7,846 bases of DNA, from assembly GCA_022511505.1 (NCBI GenBank), contig JAFLTK010000265.1:1-7846 (forward strand). Direction: 5' to 3'. The stretch's first letter is position 1, and each line of letters begins with the position of its first letter. Positions 6,301 through 7,846 of the stretch are shown here, in pieces. This DNA is from Muribaculaceae bacterium. Lineage in GTDB: Bacteria > Bacteroidota > Bacteroidia > Bacteroidales > Muribaculaceae. Both the position numbers and the translations under genes were made by a program. The notes under the pieces were generated by a model. That model did no database searches. It was not told the origin of the DNA and saw nothing but the letters and a program-made list of their open reading frames with translations.

Positions 6301-6333
6301 AACCCTTTAACCTTCAATTTGAGGAAGAGGGTT
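6301..6333 (-). terminator. Possible hairpin at the 3' end of dut
   Basis: An imperfect inverted repeat, AACCCTTT (6301-6308) pairing with AAGAGGGTT (8 pairs including one G-U), is continued by CCTT/GAGG (6311-6314 with 6321-6324) around a 6-nt loop. It overlaps the dut stop codon. Only TTT follows it on the transcribed strand, so termination would be weak; partial attenuation between dut and the TPR gene, or an RNA processing/stability element, is possible. Confidence 0.25.
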
Positions 6334-6775
6334 AGTCAACGCCGGTGTGTCCCCAGCCGCCGTCGCCGCGCTTGGTGTGGTCAAGGCGCTCGACCTCTTC
6401 CCACTCTACGCGGGTGTATTCCTTGATGACCATCTGACAGATACGGTCGCCGGGATTGATTGTGAATGGCTCGCGAGAGAGGTTGATGACAACCACGCCA
6501 ATCTCGCCGCGATAGTCGGCGTCGACGGTTCCGGGAGTGTTGACAATCGAGAGACCGTGGCGCAAGGCGAGGCCGCTTCGGGGGCGAATCTGGCACTCAT
6601 AGCCGCGCGGCAACTGGATTGAGAGGCCTGTAGGTATCAGTTTGCGCTCAAGCGGCTCGAGGGTCACCGGCTCGTCGAGCCACGCGCGCACGTCCATACC
6701 GGCGCTCGACCCGGTTTCATAGCACGGCAACGCGTTTGGCGACTTGTTAACTATCTTAACTTTCAGATTTTCCAT
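6332..6775 (-). CDS. dut: dUTP diphosphatase (dUTPase)
   Basis: Cytosolic enzyme hydrolysing dUTP to dUMP and pyrophosphate, keeping uracil out of DNA and supplying dUMP for thymidylate synthesis. It normally forms a homotrimer. The 147-aa length is typical, and all five trimeric-dUTPase motifs are present: motif 1 AGMDVRA (25-31), motif 2 PRSGLALRHG (65-74), motif 3 GTVDADYRGEIGV (82-94) with the predicted catalytic D85, motif 4 DRICQMVI (110-117) and motif 5 RGDGGWGHTG (136-145). Motif 5 is usually RGxGGFGSTG; here the uracil-stacking Phe is replaced by Trp (W141) and the Ser by His. It is the first gene of the minus-strand block, with a good -7 element 42 bp upstream of its ATG, and is divergent from the AAA-ATPase-like gene. 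Confidence 0.96.
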   Translation of the reverse strand: MENLKVKIVNKSPNALPCYETGSSAGMDVRAWLDEPVTLEPLERKLIPTGLSIQLPRGYECQIRPRSGLALRHGLSIVNTPGTVDADYRGEIGVVVINLSREPFTINPGDRICQMVIKEYTRVEWEEVERLDHTKRGDGGWGHTGVD

Positions 6776-6816
6776 ACAAAATATTGCTTACTGATGGCAT
6801 AACAGTTTTGAAACGT

Positions 6817-6844
6817 CAAAAGTAATAAATTTTCTTTAAACAAA
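6817..6844 (-). promoter_or_regulatory. Promoter for dut and downstream block
   Basis: On the minus strand the -7 element TACTTTTG (plus CAAAAGTA at 6817-6824) matches TAnnTTTG exactly. A TTTG (plus CAAA at 6841-6844) lies 16 bp upstream, shorter than the usual 19-21 bp, so only the -7 half is strong. The expected start near 6811 gives a leader of about 36 nt before the dut ATG. Confidence 0.6.
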
Positions 6845-6869
6845 AGTCGTTTTTGAAGAGATTTTTGTT

Positions 6870-6877
6870 TATCTTTG
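6870..6877 (+). promoter_or_regulatory. -7 promoter element for the AAA-ATPase-like gene
   Basis: TATCTTTG on the plus strand matches the Bacteroidetes -7 consensus. No TTTG lies exactly 19-21 bp upstream; the closest upstream copies are too near. A start near 6884 would leave a leader of only about 14 nt before the ATG at 6898, with no Shine-Dalgarno. It lies 45 bp from the divergent dut -7 element, so the two promoters share a regulatory region. Confidence 0.55.
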
Positions 6878-6897
6878 CGATTAATATTTAGCACAGT

Positions 6898-7846
6898 ATG
6901 GGAAAGGATCTTTTGTACCCGATTGATACCGCGAGTTTTAGAAGAATTCGCGATAATGGTCTTGTCTACGTGGACAAGACCGGCTATATCCACACTCTAA
7001 CCGAGCATGGTACTTATTACTTTCTTGCGCGTCCGCGTCGATTTGGCAAGAGTCTTTTCCTCGACACATTGGCTGCGTATTTTGCCGGAAACCGAGCCCT
7101 TTTTAAGGGCCTGGAAATCGACTCGTTGCAACCCGACGAGTGGGAGTCATTTCCTATTCTTCGCTTCAATCTGAGCGGGCAAATATATGATGACGGCGAC
7201 ACAATCCTTGCTTACCTTTCTAACGCTTTAAAAAACTATGAAGCAAAATTTGGCTTTGAACAATCTGTCGCTTCTTTGAATATATCCGTTCGTTTCTATA
7301 ATCTCATCGAGAACCTCTATCAAACAACAGGTAAGCAGGTTGTGGTATTAATAGACGAATATGATGCGCCCCTTGTTTCAACAATCGATAATCGAGAGTT
7401 GCAAGGGCCTTATCGTGAGCAGCTCCATGGGTTTTACTCGGTCTTGAAAAATGCTGAACATTATTTGAAGTTCTGCATGTTGACAGGCGTTACCCGCTTT
7501 GGAAAAGTATCGGTTTTTAGCGGACTTAACAACTTGAACGACATTACGTTAGATGATCAGTATGCCGGAATTTGTGGCATTACAGAGGATGAACTTCATC
7601 GATACTACGACCGCGGAATAGAGGCCTGGGCCGGCGAGTTAGGTTCCGATAAAGCCGAAGTATACCAGAAACTGAAATTCTACTATGACGGGTATCATTT
7701 TTCGCAGAAAATGCTGGACATCTATAACCCTTTCAGCATAAACTACGCGCTTCATAAAAGGAAAATAGAGGACTATTGGTGTCGTTCGGGAGTGCCGACA
7801 ATATTGTCTAAAGCGCTGATGAAGAATGATTTTGATGTCGAGAAAC
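6898..7846 (+). CDS. AAA-ATPase_like protein (PF09820 type), 3' end outside window
   Basis: The first 316 codons of a gene that is open to the right edge. Translation matches the AAA-ATPase_like family common in Bacteroidetes, Clostridia and Fusobacteria, which usually carries a C-terminal PD-(D/E)XK nuclease domain (PDDEXK_9/DUF1703). Visible landmarks are LLYPIDTASFRRIRDNGLVYVDKTGYI (5-31), a non-classical P-loop RPRRFGKSLFLDTL (45-58, K51/S52), Walker B VVVLIDEYDAPL (148-159), a sensor-like LTGVTRFGKVSVFSGLNNLNDIT (195-217), and FYYDGYHFS followed by IYNPFSI (261-281). The nuclease part would lie beyond the window, so an intact nuclease cannot be confirmed. Cellular role is not established; a defence or mobile-element link has been suggested for such families but is inference here. 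The gene looks more AT-rich than its neighbours and is divergent from dut, consistent with horizontal acquisition. The ATG at 6898 is chosen because it gives the family's usual N-terminus and follows a -7 element. Confidence 0.85.
   Translation, partial: MGKDLLYPIDTASFRRIRDNGLVYVDKTGYIHTLTEHGTYYFLARPRRFGKSLFLDTLAAYFAGNRALFKGLEIDSLQPDEWESFPILRFNLSGQIYDDGDTILAYLSNALKNYEAKFGFEQSVASLNISVRFYNLIENLYQTTGKQVVVLIDEYDAPLVSTIDNRELQGPYREQLHGFYSVLKNAEHYLKFCMLTGVTRFGKVSVFSGLNNLNDITLDDQYAGICGITEDELHRYYDRGIEAWAGELGSDKAEVYQKLKFYYDGYHFSQKMLDIYNPFSINYALHKRKIEDYWCRSGVPTILSKALMKNDFDVEK

Noticed and set aside
6763..6993. 76-aa minus-strand open frame across the dut/AAA-ATPase-like gap
   Set aside because: It covers both divergent promoter elements and the start of the AAA-ATPase-like gene, and overlaps the dut start. 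Its Lys-rich translation reflects AT-rich intergenic DNA.
1..7846. CRISPR array, insertion sequence, toxin-antitoxin pair or attachment site
   Set aside because: I saw no regularly spaced repeats, transposase, small gene pair or duplicated tRNA end. Although a tRNA gene is present at the left edge, its 3' end, where integration usually occurs, is outside the window.

Overview
The window looks like chromosomal DNA from a Bacteroidales bacterium, probably a gut lineage close to Muribaculaceae or Bacteroidaceae. The main evidence is three promoter elements matching the Bacteroidetes consensus (TAnnTTTG at -7, once with TTTG 20 bp upstream), starts without Shine-Dalgarno sequences, and a gene order (dut, TPR protein, DUF4292 lipoprotein, EnvC-like protein) that I recall from Bacteroidales genomes. 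Family-level placement is inference.

Layout from left to right. A tRNA-Gln(CUG) on the minus strand is cut by the left edge and has its own promoter. An AT-rich gap of about 220 bp follows. A plus-strand CLC chloride channel or transporter (276-1715) converges on a minus-strand block of five genes that fills most of the window. In transcription order, right to left, these are dut (6775-6332), a secreted TPR protein (6248-4485), a DUF4292 lipoprotein (4476-3601), an EnvC-like degenerate LytM protein (3594-2221) and mscL (2163-1732). The TPR, DUF4292 and envC genes are separated by only 8 and 6 bp, so they are almost certainly co-transcribed. dut is 83 bp upstream of the TPR gene and carries the only clear promoter. 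mscL is 57 bp downstream of envC and has no visible promoter of its own. Divergent from dut, a plus-strand AAA-ATPase_like gene (6898 onward, of the type that usually carries a C-terminal PD-(D/E)XK nuclease domain) runs off the right edge.

How the genes fit together: dUTPase cleans the nucleotide pool. The next three products are all exported (two signal peptides, one lipoprotein signal) and suggest a cell-envelope module: TPR scaffold, LolA/LolB-like lipoprotein and amidase activator. MscL, an osmotic safety valve, follows them, and the convergent CLC protein is also a membrane ion pathway. The AAA-ATPase-like gene is the only one with an accessory character.

I found no CRISPR array, insertion sequence or clearly novel multigene system. 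The points most worth a second look are the channel-like residue pattern of the CLC protein, the loss of catalytic residues in the EnvC-like protein, the 11-bp-phased repeat before mscL, and the partial AAA-ATPase_like gene.
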